Source of the DNA: Halobacillus fulvus
GTDB taxonomy: Bacteria; Bacillota; Bacilli; Bacillales; Halobacillaceae
Direction: 5' to 3'
Assembly: GCA_004078665.1 (NCBI GenBank)
Contig: SCFO01000002.1
Span: forward strand, 372,001-436,000
DNA length: 64,000 bases
Part shown: piece by piece, positions 26,629 through 34,100 of the stretch
Layout: the number at the start of each line of letters is the position of its first letter
Position numbering within the stretch: the stretch's first letter is position 1
Position numbers and translations under genes: made by a program
Notes under the pieces: generated by a model
Seen by the model: only the letters and a program-made list of their open reading frames with translations
What the model was told of the DNA's origin: nothing
The model's database searches: none

Positions 26629-28299
26629 TTAGGATGCAGTAGGGGTGAAGAGGTAGACGCGCGCTTCGAACGGGCGAAGTTCGATCGTGTCTTCTTGATC
26701 ATGCTGCTCCACTTCATAATTTTTCAAAATCAAATCGTCCCCCGACAACGAATAATCAGAAGTAAACGTCGCAGGGTCTGCCGTCAAATTCGTTACCACC
26801 AACGCTACTTGATGTTCAAGTGTACGGGTATAAGCGTAAATTTGCGGGTCATTTTCCATAAGTAAATCATAAATACCGTAAGTGAAGATGTCATACTGCT
26901 TCTTAAGACGGATCATTTCTTTGTAATAATTCAAAATCGAACCAGAGTCGAGCAGTTGATCATGCACGTTAATTTCCTTGAAGTTCGGATTGATTTTTAT
27001 CCAAGGACTTCCTGTCGTAAATCCGGCATTCTCATCTGAGCTCCATTGCATCGGTGTGCGGCTGTTATCACGGGAGGTCGTCCAAAGAATCTCCATGATG
27101 GCATCATGACTAGTTCCTTGATCCTTCAATTTTTTGTATAGGTTTTTGGCTGCCACGTCATCGTAGTCTTCAATGGAAGGAAAGGCGACGTTCGTCATCC
27201 CGATTTCCTGTCCCTGATAGATAAACGGAGTACCTTGCATCAGGAAGTACATCGTTCCAATGGCAGTAGCACTTTCTTTCCAGAATTCTTCATCATCTCC
27301 CCACGTAGAAACGACACGCGCTTTATCGTGGTTCTCCACGAATAATGCGTTCCAGCCATCACCTTCCAGCGCCTTTTGCCAGCGGGTAAGTGCTTCTTTT
27401 AGGCTGACAATGTCTAGTTGCTGATCGCGGTCATTGTCCCAGAGATCGAGGTGCTCGAATTGAAAGACCATGTCCATCTTTCCGTTATCCCCGACCCAAA
27501 GATCAGCCTCTTCTGCACTGACGCCATTCGCTTCTCCGACAGTCATGACATCATAGTTGCTGTAGGTGCGGTCTTTGAATTCCTGAAGAAACTCGTGGAT
27601 TCCTTCTTGATTCATATGCATGTCAAATGAAGAGACGTATTTTTCTTTCTTTGGATTCGGCATGTCAGGGAACCCTGGGCGTTTTTTAATGTGACTGATG
27701 GCATCGATGCGGAAGCCATCAATGCCTTTGTCAAGCCACCAATTGACCGTATCATAAAGCACTTCTCGAACTTCAGGGTTTTCCCAGTTTAAATCAGGCT
27801 GCTTCGTAGAAAAGACGTGAAGGTAGTATTGCTCTGTCTTCTCGTCGTATTCCCAGGCCGATCCTTCAAAAATACTTTCCCAGTTATTCGGTTCCTGTCC
27901 TTTTTTGCCATCACGCCAAATATACCAGTCACGTTTCGGGCTGTCTTTAGATTCTCTGGATTCGATAAACCAAGGATGCTCATCACTCGTATGGTTCAAG
28001 ACAAGATCGATGATCAGTTTCATATCTCGTTTATGAACTTCCTCAAGGAGCTGATCAAAATCATCCATCGTTCCGAACTCTTCTAAAATATCCTGATAAT
28101 CGGAAATATCATAGCCATTGTCGTCTTTAGGAGATTTGTACATCGGACAGATCCAAATAAAATCGATACCCAAATCCTTTAAATAGTCCAGGCGATCAAT
28201 CATTCCCTGTATGTCACCTATGCCATCCCCGTTAGAGTCTTGAAAACTTCTAGGATATACTTGATATCCCACTGCCTCTTTCCACCAAACTCGTTTCAT
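26629..28299 (-). CDS. Alpha-glucosidase / oligo-1,6-glucosidase (GH13)
   Basis: 556-aa cytosolic GH13_31-type hydrolase of malto- or isomalto-oligosaccharides. Conserved regions: LVLNHTSDEHPWF (region I), GFRIDAISHI with nucleophile Asp199, TVGEANGV with acid/base Glu256, and FVENHDKARVVSTWG with Asp325. No signal peptide. The start ATG has only a weak ribosome site. Upstream lie a LacI-type operator and a cre-like site, consistent with sugar induction and CcpA control. No sugar transporter is adjacent, so substrate choice (maltose, isomaltose, sucrose or trehalose-6-P relatives) stays open. Confidence 0.9.
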   Translation of the reverse strand: MKRVWWKEAVGYQVYPRSFQDSNGDGIGDIQGMIDRLDYLKDLGIDFIWICPMYKSPKDDNGYDISDYQDILEEFGTMDDFDQLLEEVHKRDMKLIIDLVLNHTSDEHPWFIESRESKDSPKRDWYIWRDGKKGQEPNNWESIFEGSAWEYDEKTEQYYLHVFSTKQPDLNWENPEVREVLYDTVNWWLDKGIDGFRIDAISHIKKRPGFPDMPNPKKEKYVSSFDMHMNQEGIHEFLQEFKDRTYSNYDVMTVGEANGVSAEEADLWVGDNGKMDMVFQFEHLDLWDNDRDQQLDIVSLKEALTRWQKALEGDGWNALFVENHDKARVVSTWGDDEEFWKESATAIGTMYFLMQGTPFIYQGQEIGMTNVAFPSIEDYDDVAAKNLYKKLKDQGTSHDAIMEILWTTSRDNSRTPMQWSSDENAGFTTGSPWIKINPNFKEINVHDQLLDSGSILNYYKEMIRLKKQYDIFTYGIYDLLMENDPQIYAYTRTLEHQVALVVTNLTADPATFTSDYSLSGDDLILKNYEVEQHDQEDTIELRPFEARVYLFTPTAS

Positions 28300-28389
28300 T
28301 TAGATTCCTACTTTCCCATTGGAGTGTATTGAGTAACTGTCTATGTTTCTGTTTATTTTACATAAAAGCAGAACTTTATGATAATTAAC

Positions 28390-28401
28390 GCAATCGATTG
28401 C
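28390..28401. promoter_or_regulatory. LacI-family operator candidate
   Basis: Perfect palindrome GCAATCGATTGC with CpG-like centre typical of LacI/GalR repressors. It lies about 28 bases downstream of a minus-strand TATAAT (28429-28434), a position that would block the glucosidase transcript. Confidence 0.5.
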
Positions 28402-28479
28402 ACAAACTTCAAAAAAAGAAAGAGCTGTATTATAGTACAGAATATATCCTATAATCATAATGTTTAAACTAGACACTTG

Positions 28480-28493
28480 TGCAAACGTTTTCT
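28480..28493 (-). promoter_or_regulatory. cre-like site (CcpA)
   Basis: Minus strand AGAAAACGTTTGCA matches TGWAANCGNTNWCA at all but one or two positions. It sits upstream of the glucosidase promoter region. Confidence 0.45.
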
Positions 28494-28560
28494 TAATAAC
28501 TGTTTTTATATTAAACGATTTTAGAAGGTTTGACAATAGGAGAAGAAGTCGACTGGAGGA

Positions 28561-28594
28561 GTGGGACAAGGAGAACCGTCCCCGACTGTCCCAC
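28561..28594. repeat. REP-like imperfect palindrome
   Basis: GTGGGACA ... TGTCCCAC arms enclosing AGGAGAACCGTCCCCGAC. Short elements of the GGGACGGTTCTCCTTGTCCC type recur in Bacillus relatives and resemble the ends recognised by REP-associated transposases. Only this copy was noticed here, and no such transposase. Confidence 0.5.
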
Positions 28595-28604
28595 TTGCCA
28601 ATAA

Positions 28605-28630
28605 AAAAAAGCCTTCCGGGGAAGGCTTTC
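28605..28630 (-). terminator. Terminator of terC 2
   Basis: AAAGCCTTCC / GGAAGGCTTT around a short loop; on the minus strand it is followed by a run of T. Directly behind terC 2. Confidence 0.8.
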
Positions 28631-28636
28631 GATGAA

Positions 28637-29416
28637 TCAGACAGCTGGTGGTGTTTGTAGGGCTTGAGGCTTTTTGGCTTTGGATAGGAACCATCCGGAT
28701 ACACCAATCAGAAGAAGAACAGACCAGAAGGTGATCTTCCATTCCGGACTTTTAGCAAAAGCTTCTGGCAGAACGGACAGTTCAGGGTGTGACAACGTAT
28801 AGACCGCGAGTTTCACCCCGACCCAGCCTACGATGAAATAGGCAGCCGTTTCAAGACCTGGCCGTTTGTCGAGTAACTGGACGAAATAACTGGCAGCAAA
28901 ACGCATGATAACAAGACCGATGATGCCTCCTGCCAAGATGACGGCAAAGTGTCCTCCGTCCATACCACCGATCGAAGGGAGCGTTGTCAGTGGGAGTGTA
29001 ACCGCAAGAGCGACAGCGGCCAAAATGGAATCCACTGCAAATGCGATATCTGCCAGTTCCACTTTAATCACCGTGACCCAGAAGCCAGAGCCTTTTTTCG
29101 CTTTATGAACCGAATGAGCTTTCGGCTTCAGCACATGCTTTTTCAATAGGTGATAAGCGGCAATTCCGATCAGGTAAACGGCGCCGATCGCCTGTACCTG
29201 CCAAATGTGGACGAGGTAAGAAATCAGGAACAGTGAGGCAAAACGAAACACGAACGCCCCGGCAAGACCATAGAACAAGGCTTTCCTTCTTTTTTCTTTC
29301 GGTAGGTGTTTGACCATCGTCGCGATGACGAGCGCGTTATCTGCTGCCAGAATCCCTTCCAAACCAATTAAAATGATCAATACCCAGCCATATTCCATCA
29401 ATAAACTCATATCCAA
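28637..29416 (-). CDS. TerC family membrane protein (probable Mn2+ exporter), second copy
   Basis: 259-aa paralogue of the protein at 23682, with the same marks: GLEGILAADNALVIATMVKHLP and VELADIAFAVDSILAAVALAVTLP. The acidic loop of the first copy is replaced here by a basic KKHVLKPKAHSVHKAKK. Starts at TTG 29416, ten bases after AAGGAG; the resulting MDMSLLMEYGWVL aligns with MDAQLLIEYGWVL of copy 1, and the next ATG would lose the leading MD. Second gene behind its own yybP-ykoY leader, after a Spo0M-like gene. Confidence 0.92.
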   Translation of the reverse strand: MDMSLLMEYGWVLIILIGLEGILAADNALVIATMVKHLPKEKRRKALFYGLAGAFVFRFASLFLISYLVHIWQVQAIGAVYLIGIAAYHLLKKHVLKPKAHSVHKAKKGSGFWVTVIKVELADIAFAVDSILAAVALAVTLPLTTLPSIGGMDGGHFAVILAGGIIGLVIMRFAASYFVQLLDKRPGLETAAYFIVGWVGVKLAVYTLSHPELSVLPEAFAKSPEWKITFWSVLLLIGVSGWFLSKAKKPQALQTPPAV

Positions 29417-29442
29417 CTTTGGTTGTCTCCTTCAGGTTCTAT

Positions 29443-29820
29443 TTAGTTTTGAATGATTAATTCATCGTGATCGAAGCACTTCGTGTTATTCTCTAACACG
29501 AGTCTCGTTTGAAGCTTGTATTTCGCGCCATCTTCTATATCCAGTTGCTCAGGAAGCTGATACTGGAACGGGAATTCGTCATACCCATTAGGTTCAATCG
29601 TTCTCGACATTAAAACAGTCGTGACGGGTTCGATAAACTGAGGGTCCTGACCAGGAACGACTTTGATCAGATCGCATTCAAGTCTGCTGACTTTTTGAGC
29701 TTTCCATCCTCCATACAATTGAAACACTCCTTCAATGAACCTGTTCTTTACGGGGGTCTCCAACACTAGATCCACTTTCGGTGCTTTCCATTGCAACCAA
29801 TCTCTTAATTTCTTCAACAT
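29443..29820 (-). CDS. Spo0M-like (arrestin-fold) sporulation-control family protein
   Basis: 125-aa protein matching the N-terminal domain of Spo0M: MLKKLRDWLQWKAPKVDLVLE, VFQLYGGWKAQKVSRLECDL and EFPFQYQLPE. Full Spo0M is about 250 residues, so this is a one-domain version or a truncated relative. The start is set by AAGGAGG eight bases before ATG 29820. It lies between the Mn2+ riboswitch and terC 2 with only a 26-bp gap to terC, so both genes should respond to Mn2+. Arrestin-like domains commonly act as adaptors. Confidence 0.8.
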   Translation of the reverse strand: MLKKLRDWLQWKAPKVDLVLETPVKNRFIEGVFQLYGGWKAQKVSRLECDLIKVVPGQDPQFIEPVTTVLMSRTIEPNGYDEFPFQYQLPEQLDIEDGAKYKLQTRLVLENNTKCFDHDELIIQN

Positions 29821-29835
29821 TTGCTGTTCCTCCTT

Positions 29836-29999
29836 ATAAACGTACAAAAGACCTTTACCGCATGGGTAAAGGTCTTGGATTCATAGTTTCATCCCTTTAC
29901 CACGATGGCAAAGGTCTCGCAAACAACTTTTCGTTGCCAGTTATCCCGGTGATCGAAGACCACGTATTGTCGACATAACTGTAAGCTACTCCCCTTTGG
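29836..29999 (-). promoter_or_regulatory. yybP-ykoY Mn2+ riboswitch 2
   Basis: Minus-strand aptamer 29999-29907: CCAAAGGGGAGTAGC, CTGGCAAC and GCGAGACCTTTG are conserved; P1 forms by CAAAGG with CCTTTG. The platform again has two hairpins: CCTTTGCC / GGTAAAGG sharing P1 bases, then GACCTTTACC / GGTAAAGGTC followed by TTTTG. The second T tract is weak. As in copy 1, the 3' arm of the first hairpin (GGTAAAGG) can pair with the 5' arm of the second (CCTTTACC). Controls the Spo0M-like gene and terC 2. Confidence 0.9.
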
Positions 30000-30038
30000 A
30001 GTACTGCGCATTTCAAGCGCTTATTAAACTGTAAGATT

Positions 30039-30067
30039 ACTATATAACATTATTTGGTTATCGTCAA
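30039..30067 (-). promoter_or_regulatory. Sigma-A promoter of riboswitch 2
   Basis: Minus strand TTGACG, 17-base spacer, TATAGT, about 40 bases upstream of the aptamer. Confidence 0.65.
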
Positions 30068-30166
30068 TATAATTTTTTGAAAAGAATGACGATTTTCGTT
30101 TTCTGGTGGGAAACGGTGTAATTGGGTATGAATGAGGGGAAATGTTTTTATTTCAAAACGAATGGA

Positions 30167-30195
30167 TTGCGACTTTCGCGAGTTTCTTATATATT
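30167..30195 (+). promoter_or_regulatory. Sigma-A promoter of the rib operon
   Basis: TTGCGA, 17-base spacer, TATATT, about 25 bases upstream of the FMN aptamer. Confidence 0.65.
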
Positions 30196-30218
30196 AGTAG
30201 TAAGTCAATAAAATAGGT

Positions 30219-30467
30219 GTCCTTCGGGGTCGGGTGAAAATCCCAGCCGGCGGTGATGAACGGTTTCGTTCTCAGCCCGCGACGGGGAAATAGTGAGTTT
30301 CGCATTTCCCCCTGATTTGGTGCGTATTCCAAAGCCGACAGTGAGAGTCTGGATGGGAGAAGGATGTGGAAAGCATAAATGGTACTTTTATGTACCCTTT
30401 ATTCGCTGTACGCAATTTTTGAGAGATTTCAGACCCTGGAGAAGTATGCCTTCTTCAGGGTTTTTTT
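30219..30467 (+). promoter_or_regulatory. FMN riboswitch (RFN element) with terminator
   Basis: Aptamer about 30219-30367 with the RFN marks TCGGGTGAAAATCCC, GCCGGCGGTGATGAA, AGCCCGCGA, CTGATTTGGTG, CCAAAGCCGACAGTGAGAGT and closing GGATGGGAGAAGGAT; P1 pairs TCCTTC with GAAGGA. The terminator at 30433-30467 (CCCTGGAGAAG / CTTCTTCAGGG then T7) ends 23 bases before ribD. FMN binding should favour termination, giving feedback control of riboflavin synthesis. Confidence 0.95.
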
Positions 30468-30490
30468 ATATGAAAAAAGGAGGTGTCGTC

Positions 30491-31582
30491 ATGGGTCGAG
30501 ATGAGCGGTACATGTCCCTCGCCATCCAAATGGCACAGGAAACGGTGGGACAGACGAGTCCGAATCCATCTGTTGCGGCGATTGTTGTGAACAATAACCA
30601 AGTCGTCGGAATCGGAGTCCATGTCAAAGCAGGCGAGCCTCATGCGGAGGTTCACGCGCTTCAGATGGCCGGTGACAAAGCGAAAGGTGCAGAAATGTAC
30701 GTAACCTTGGAGCCGTGCAGTCACTACGGGAGGACGCCTCCATGTGCAGAAGCGGTAGTCAAGTCAGGAATAAGAAGAGTCGTCATCGCGTCGCATGATC
30801 CGAATCCTAAAGTGGCAGGTCGCGGTGTAGATATACTGGAGTCGAGCGGTATCGAAGTCCGTCAAGGTGTGAAAAAAGATGAAGCTGATGCGTTGAATCA
30901 AACTTTTTTCCATTATATTCAGACGCAGCTTCCTTACGTTAGGTTGAAATCTGCGATGAGCCTGGATGGAAAGATTGCTACATCGACAGGAGAGAGTCAG
31001 TGGATTACCGGAGAAGAAGCCAGAATGGACGGCCACCATTACCGTCATCAATCGGACGCGATTCTTGTCGGCATCAATACGGTGTTGATCGATAACCCGA
31101 AGTTGACGACAAGGATCGAGGGGGCTGGCCAGCATCCGGTCCGAGTCATTCTCGACACCCATTTACGCACACCTCCTTCAGCCCAATTAATAGAAGATGA
31201 ATCGGCCCCGACGTGGATCTTTACAGGGAAAGATGTCACAGACGAACAGATTCACGCGTTTTCTTCTTATTCCCACGTCCGTATCTTTAGACAAGAGGGA
31301 GAGAAAGTCGACATCGAAGCAGTGCTGGCTTCCCTTGGTGAGGAAAAAATTACGTCGCTTCTCATTGAAGGTGGCGGAACGATTGCGGATGCGTTTGTCC
31401 GCTCAGGGAAGGTCAATGAGACGATCACATATATTGCTCCGAAATTGATCGGGGGTAAAGACGCACTGACTCCCGTTGGCGGAAAAGGAATCAGCCAGCT
31501 GAAAAATGTCCAGTCGTTCGAAATCGTTTCAACGGAAACACTTGGAGAAGATATTAAAATCGTGTCACGTAAAAAATCCTGA
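30491..31582 (+). CDS. ribD: Bifunctional pyrimidine deaminase / reductase RibD
   Basis: 363-aa enzyme for the second and third steps of riboflavin synthesis. N-terminal deaminase domain has zinc ligands in HAEVHAL and EPCSHYGRTPPCAEAV; the C-terminal NADPH reductase domain begins near LKSAMSLDGKIATSTGESQWI and includes LLIEGGGTIADAF. I start at ATG 30491, six bases behind AAAGGAGGTG; the frame is open further upstream but only through the riboswitch. First gene of ribD-E-BA-H, the classic Bacillus order. Confidence 0.96.
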   Translation: MGRDERYMSLAIQMAQETVGQTSPNPSVAAIVVNNNQVVGIGVHVKAGEPHAEVHALQMAGDKAKGAEMYVTLEPCSHYGRTPPCAEAVVKSGIRRVVIASHDPNPKVAGRGVDILESSGIEVRQGVKKDEADALNQTFFHYIQTQLPYVRLKSAMSLDGKIATSTGESQWITGEEARMDGHHYRHQSDAILVGINTVLIDNPKLTTRIEGAGQHPVRVILDTHLRTPPSAQLIEDESAPTWIFTGKDVTDEQIHAFSSYSHVRIFRQEGEKVDIEAVLASLGEEKITSLLIEGGGTIADAFVRSGKVNETITYIAPKLIGGKDALTPVGGKGISQLKNVQSFEIVSTETLGEDIKIVSRKKS

Positions 31583-31606
31583 AATGGTTATAGAAGAGGT
31601 GAGCAT

Positions 31607-32257
31607 ATGTTTACTGGAATTGTAGAAGAGATTGGAACCCTGAAGTCTGTTAAAAGTAAGACAGAGTCGCTGGAAGTTACGGTCAAAGCTGATAAAATTC
31701 TTGATGATGTCAATTTGGGAGACAGCATCTCCGTAAATGGCGTATGTTTGACCGTCACTAGTTTCACTGATCAAACAGTCGATTTTGACGTCATGCCGGA
31801 AACGTACCGAGCGACGACGCTTCATGAATTATCACAAGGCAGTCCGATCAATCTCGAGCGGGCGATGGCAGCCGGCGGTCGTTTTGGCGGGCATCTCGTA
31901 TCCGGACACATCGACGGAACGGGGAAGATCGTATCGAAGAACCCAGAATCAAATGCGGTCTACTATGACATCGAATTGCCGGATGAACTGATTCATTATT
32001 TTGTATATAAAGGTTCAATCGCTGTGGACGGGACATCCTTGACCGTTTTCGGCGTGAAAGACAACAAGGTGACGATCTCCCTTATCCCTCATACGATGGA
32101 GCACACAGTTCTAGGCGGGAAAGGACCAGGGGACAAAGTCAATATCGAATGCGATATGATTGGGAAGTACGTCGCCCATTTTTTACAAGGACAACAATCT
32201 GAGCATCCGAAGTCAGCCCTCTCCAAACAGTTTTTGTCTGACAACGGATTTGCCTAA
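31607..32257 (+). CDS. ribE: Riboflavin synthase alpha subunit
   Basis: 216-aa enzyme that dismutates two 6,7-dimethyl-8-ribityllumazine to riboflavin and the pyrimidinedione. Two lumazine-binding repeats are visible: MFTGIVEEIGTL with GDSISVNGVCLTVT in the first, and RFGGHLVSGHIDGTG with VDGTSLTVFGV in the second. GAAGAGGTGAGC precedes the ATG, 24 bases behind ribD. Confidence 0.96.
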   Translation: MFTGIVEEIGTLKSVKSKTESLEVTVKADKILDDVNLGDSISVNGVCLTVTSFTDQTVDFDVMPETYRATTLHELSQGSPINLERAMAAGGRFGGHLVSGHIDGTGKIVSKNPESNAVYYDIELPDELIHYFVYKGSIAVDGTSLTVFGVKDNKVTISLIPHTMEHTVLGGKGPGDKVNIECDMIGKYVAHFLQGQQSEHPKSALSKQFLSDNGFA

Positions 32258-32275
32258 TAGAGAAGGTGGATAATC

Positions 32276-33469
32276 ATGTTCGATTCAATTGAAAAAGCGA
32301 TAGAGGATTTGAAGCAAGGAAAAGTCGTGATTGTTTGTGATGATGAGGATCGTGAAAATGAAGGAGATTTTATCGGCCTTGCAGAACATGCAAGTCCTGA
32401 AATGATCAACTTCATGATCAAATATGGACGCGGACTTGTCTGTGCCCCGATTACAGAGGATCTGGCGAATGCGATGAATTTGAATCCGATGGTGGATGAC
32501 AATTCCGATCCCAATCAGACAGCCTTCACGGTCAGCATTGACCATAAAAAGACGACAACAGGAATTTCAGCGGAAGAACGTGCATTGACGATCCGGGAAA
32601 TGCTGAATCCAGATTCGACCGCTGCCGACTTCCAGAAGCCTGGACATATTTTTCCATTGGTAGCGAAGGATGGCGGCGTGCTGCGAAGAGCAGGTCATAC
32701 CGAAGCGGCTGTCGATCTTGCTCGCTTATCTGGTTCCAGACCAGCCGGTGTCATCTGTGAAATTATTAAAGATGATGGAACAATGGCTCGTGTACCTGAT
32801 CTTAGAAAAATGGCCGATGAATTCGACATCCCAATGATTACGATTGCGGATCTGATTCAGTATCGTCATAAAAAAGAAAATCATGTGAAGCGTGAAGTGG
32901 AAGTCAATATGCCGACAGAATACGGCGACTTCAAAGCGGTCGCTTATACGAACGACATTGACTTCAAAGATCACGTCGCCCTTGTCAAAGGGGAGATCAA
33001 CCCTGATGAGCCTGTACTTGTCCGTGTCCATTCGGAATGTCTGACAGGGGATGTCTTCGGTTCTTACCGTTGTGACTGCGGACCACAGCTTCACAACGCC
33101 CTTCGTCAAATTGAAGAAAACGGAAGCGGTGTCCTGCTTTATATGCGTCAAGAAGGGCGTGGTATCGGCCTCCTGAATAAACTTCGTGCTTACAAGCTTC
33201 AGGAAGAAGGACTGGACACAGTAGAAGCCAACGAAAAGCTTGGCTTCGGTGCTGACTTAAGGGATTATGGTGTCGGTGCGCAAATTCTGAGGGATCTCGG
33301 CATTTCCAAAATCAAGCTGTTGACGAACAACCCGAAGAAGATTTCCGGTCTTGGCGGCTATGATTTAGAAGTCGTTGAACGAGTGCCAATCCAGATGAAG
33401 ACAAGAAAAGAAAATGAGCAATATATGAGAACAAAACAATCCAAAATGGGACATTTATTTCATTTTTAA
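32276..33469 (+). CDS. ribBA: Bifunctional DHBP synthase / GTP cyclohydrolase II
   Basis: 397-aa fusion supplying both precursors of riboflavin. N-terminal DHBP synthase: [11 protein letters not shown] acidic metal loop and [17 protein letters not shown]-terminal GTP cyclohydrolase II: zinc cysteines in [18 protein letters not shown] and the nucleotide motif [20 protein letters not shown]. Linker near residue 200. GAGAAGGTGG precedes the ATG, 18 bases after ribE. Confidence 0.96.
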   Translation: MFDSIEKAIEDLKQGKVVIVCDDEDRENEGDFIGLAEHASPEMINFMIKYGRGLVCAPITEDLANAMNLNPMVDDNSDPNQTAFTVSIDHKKTTTGISAEERALTIREMLNPDSTAADFQKPGHIFPLVAKDGGVLRRAGHTEAAVDLARLSGSRPAGVICEIIKDDGTMARVPDLRKMADEFDIPMITIADLIQYRHKKENHVKREVEVNMPTEYGDFKAVAYTNDIDFKDHVALVKGEINPDEPVLVRVHSECLTGDVFGSYRCDCGPQLHNALRQIEENGSGVLLYMRQEGRGIGLLNKLRAYKLQEEGLDTVEANEKLGFGADLRDYGVGAQILRDLGISKIKLLTNNPKKISGLGGYDLEVVERVPIQMKTRKENEQYMRTKQSKMGHLFHF

Positions 33470-33487
33470 GAAGGAGTCGATTCAGTT

Positions 33488-33955
33488 ATGGTCAAAACAT
33501 TAGAAGGTAATTTAGTAGGTACAGGATTGAAAGTGGGAATCGTCGTTGGACGTTTCAACGATTTTATTACAAGTAAGCTATATGGCGGTGCGGTCGATGC
33601 ACTGAAACGTCATGGTGTAGACCTTGAGCATGTAGAAACGGCCTATGTACCAGGTGCATTTGAAATTCCACTTGTGGCAAGTAAGATGGCGAACAGTGGG
33701 AAATATGATGCGGTCATTACGCTTGGAGCTGTCATTCGCGGATCCACTCCACACTTCGATTACGTATGTAACGAGGCGGCAAAAGGCGTTTCACAGGCTG
33801 CCCAGCAAAGCGGTGTACCGGTCATTTTCGGCGTCATTACGACAGATACGATTGAGCAGGCGATTGAGCGTGCAGGTACGAAAGCAGGAAACAAAGGATG
33901 GGAAGCGGCCACAGGTGCGATTGAGATGGCCACTCTTATGAAACATTTTGAATAA
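33488..33955 (+). CDS. ribH: 6,7-dimethyl-8-ribityllumazine synthase
   Basis: 155-aa subunit of the icosahedral lumazine synthase. Active-site segments: [42 protein letters not shown] with the conserved His, and [26 protein letters not shown] precedes the start. Last gene of the operon, followed by a strong terminator. Confidence 0.96.
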   Translation: MVKTLEGNLVGTGLKVGIVVGRFNDFITSKLYGGAVDALKRHGVDLEHVETAYVPGAFEIPLVASKMANSGKYDAVITLGAVIRGSTPHFDYVCNEAAKGVSQAAQQSGVPVIFGVITTDTIEQAIERAGTKAGNKGWEAATGAIEMATLMKHFE

Positions 33956-33967
33956 AGAATAACAAGA

Positions 33968-33998
33968 CCCGGCTTCGTATATGAAGCCGGGCTTTTTT
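33968..33998 (+). terminator. Terminator of the rib operon
   Basis: CCCGGCTTC / GAAGCCGGG stem, six-base loop, then CTTTTTT. Confidence 0.9.
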
Positions 33999-34100
33999 AT
34001 AGAAGCAGCCTTCTCAAAGATGAATAGCCGGAATGGTTTGGCTACAATGGTTTAAGCGGGCAAATAATAAGGAATCAATGGATAGAGGATGGTGAGTGAA

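Noticed and set aside
30293-30490. N-terminal extension of RibD by 66 codons
   Set aside because: The frame is open only because it runs through the FMN riboswitch and terminator; the ribosome site and the conserved protein start place translation at 30491.
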